64,000 nucleotides of DNA, taken from positions 806,001 through 870,000 of the forward strand of contig JAZGUH010000723.1 in NCBI GenBank assembly GCA_037893225.1, written 5' to 3'. Below the pieces are notes generated by a model. That model worked only from the letters and a program-made list of their open reading frames with translations, was not told the DNA's origin and did not search any database. Within the stretch, counting starts at the first letter, position 1; each line of letters opens with the position of its first letter. Made by a program: the position numbers and the translations under genes. Shown in pieces: positions 63,810 to 64,000 of this stretch. Source of the stretch: Hippasteria phrygiana. Its lineage: Eukaryota > Echinodermata > Asteroidea > Valvatida > Goniasteridae.

Positions 63810-64000
63810 TATAGGGCCTATTAACATTTAGTTCATTGTTAGCAAGGGGAATCGGTTGGAAGTGGACTGGCATTTTTGTTCAAACCTCGCTGGGGCATTG
63901 GGCAGATATTTAATCCTAGATGATAACCATGACCCCACCTGTTTGGTTTGCCATTTAGCAAATACACTGATATTTTGATTAAATGACCTGTTCCACTATA

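Overview
The window is animal nuclear DNA: AT-rich, with long gene-free stretches, tRNA-derived SINEs, many short terminal-inverted-repeat elements, and one clear spliced gene with consensus GT/AG junctions. Short words such as TACATGTA and TAGGCCTA recur throughout. A TTAA-target element and an EGR gene with a divergent N-terminal half fit a marine invertebrate deuterostome. An echinoderm is my best guess, but this is inference and not proof.

The one confidently identified protein-coding gene is an Egr (early growth response, Zif268/EGR1 family) transcription factor on the + strand. It has two coding exons (19963-20191 and 21133-22448), a 941-bp intron and about 514 residues. Three C2H2 fingers near the C-terminus carry the same recognition-helix residues as Zif268. 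Its upstream DNA looks like a classic immediate-early promoter. Within about 110 bp lie a palindromic CRE, a CACGTG E-box, a CArG box whose reverse complement equals the c-fos SRE core, and a TATA-like box. The inferred 5' UTR has two upstream ORFs, the second overlapping the main start codon. Three candidate poly(A) signals follow, and an inverted-repeat element lies within the probable 3' UTR.

Left part (1-19 kb): no recognisable gene. It is dense in non-autonomous DNA transposons, several with exact target-site duplications: a TTAA-flanked element (2626-4607), hAT-type elements with 8-bp duplications (4722-5351 and 13332-13838), a TA-flanked MITE (11319-11553), a large near-perfect hairpin (6422-6555) and a SINE with duplicated target site (9231-9562).

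Right part (24.6-64 kb): mostly intergenic or intronic DNA. It contains a GC/CpG-richer candidate regulatory region (33.0-33.54 kb), a strong hairpin (31225-31287), TA-flanked MITEs (36950-37175 and 49414-50190), a MITE carrying TTAGGG-like sequence (48848-49147), an 11-copy 34-bp minisatellite (51840-52217), a cluster of related tRNA-like repeats (54.1-54.5 and 59.3 kb), a YY1-type promoter motif (63466) and a small palindromic element with two perfect CREs (63698-63809). One short GC-rich open stretch with an ideal splice donor (48032-48227) may be an exon of an unidentified gene.

No rRNA gene, intact functional tRNA, CRISPR array or intact transposase/reverse transcriptase gene was recognised. 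Apart from the Egr exons, the open reading stretches look like chance ORFs, repeats or reverse-strand shadows.
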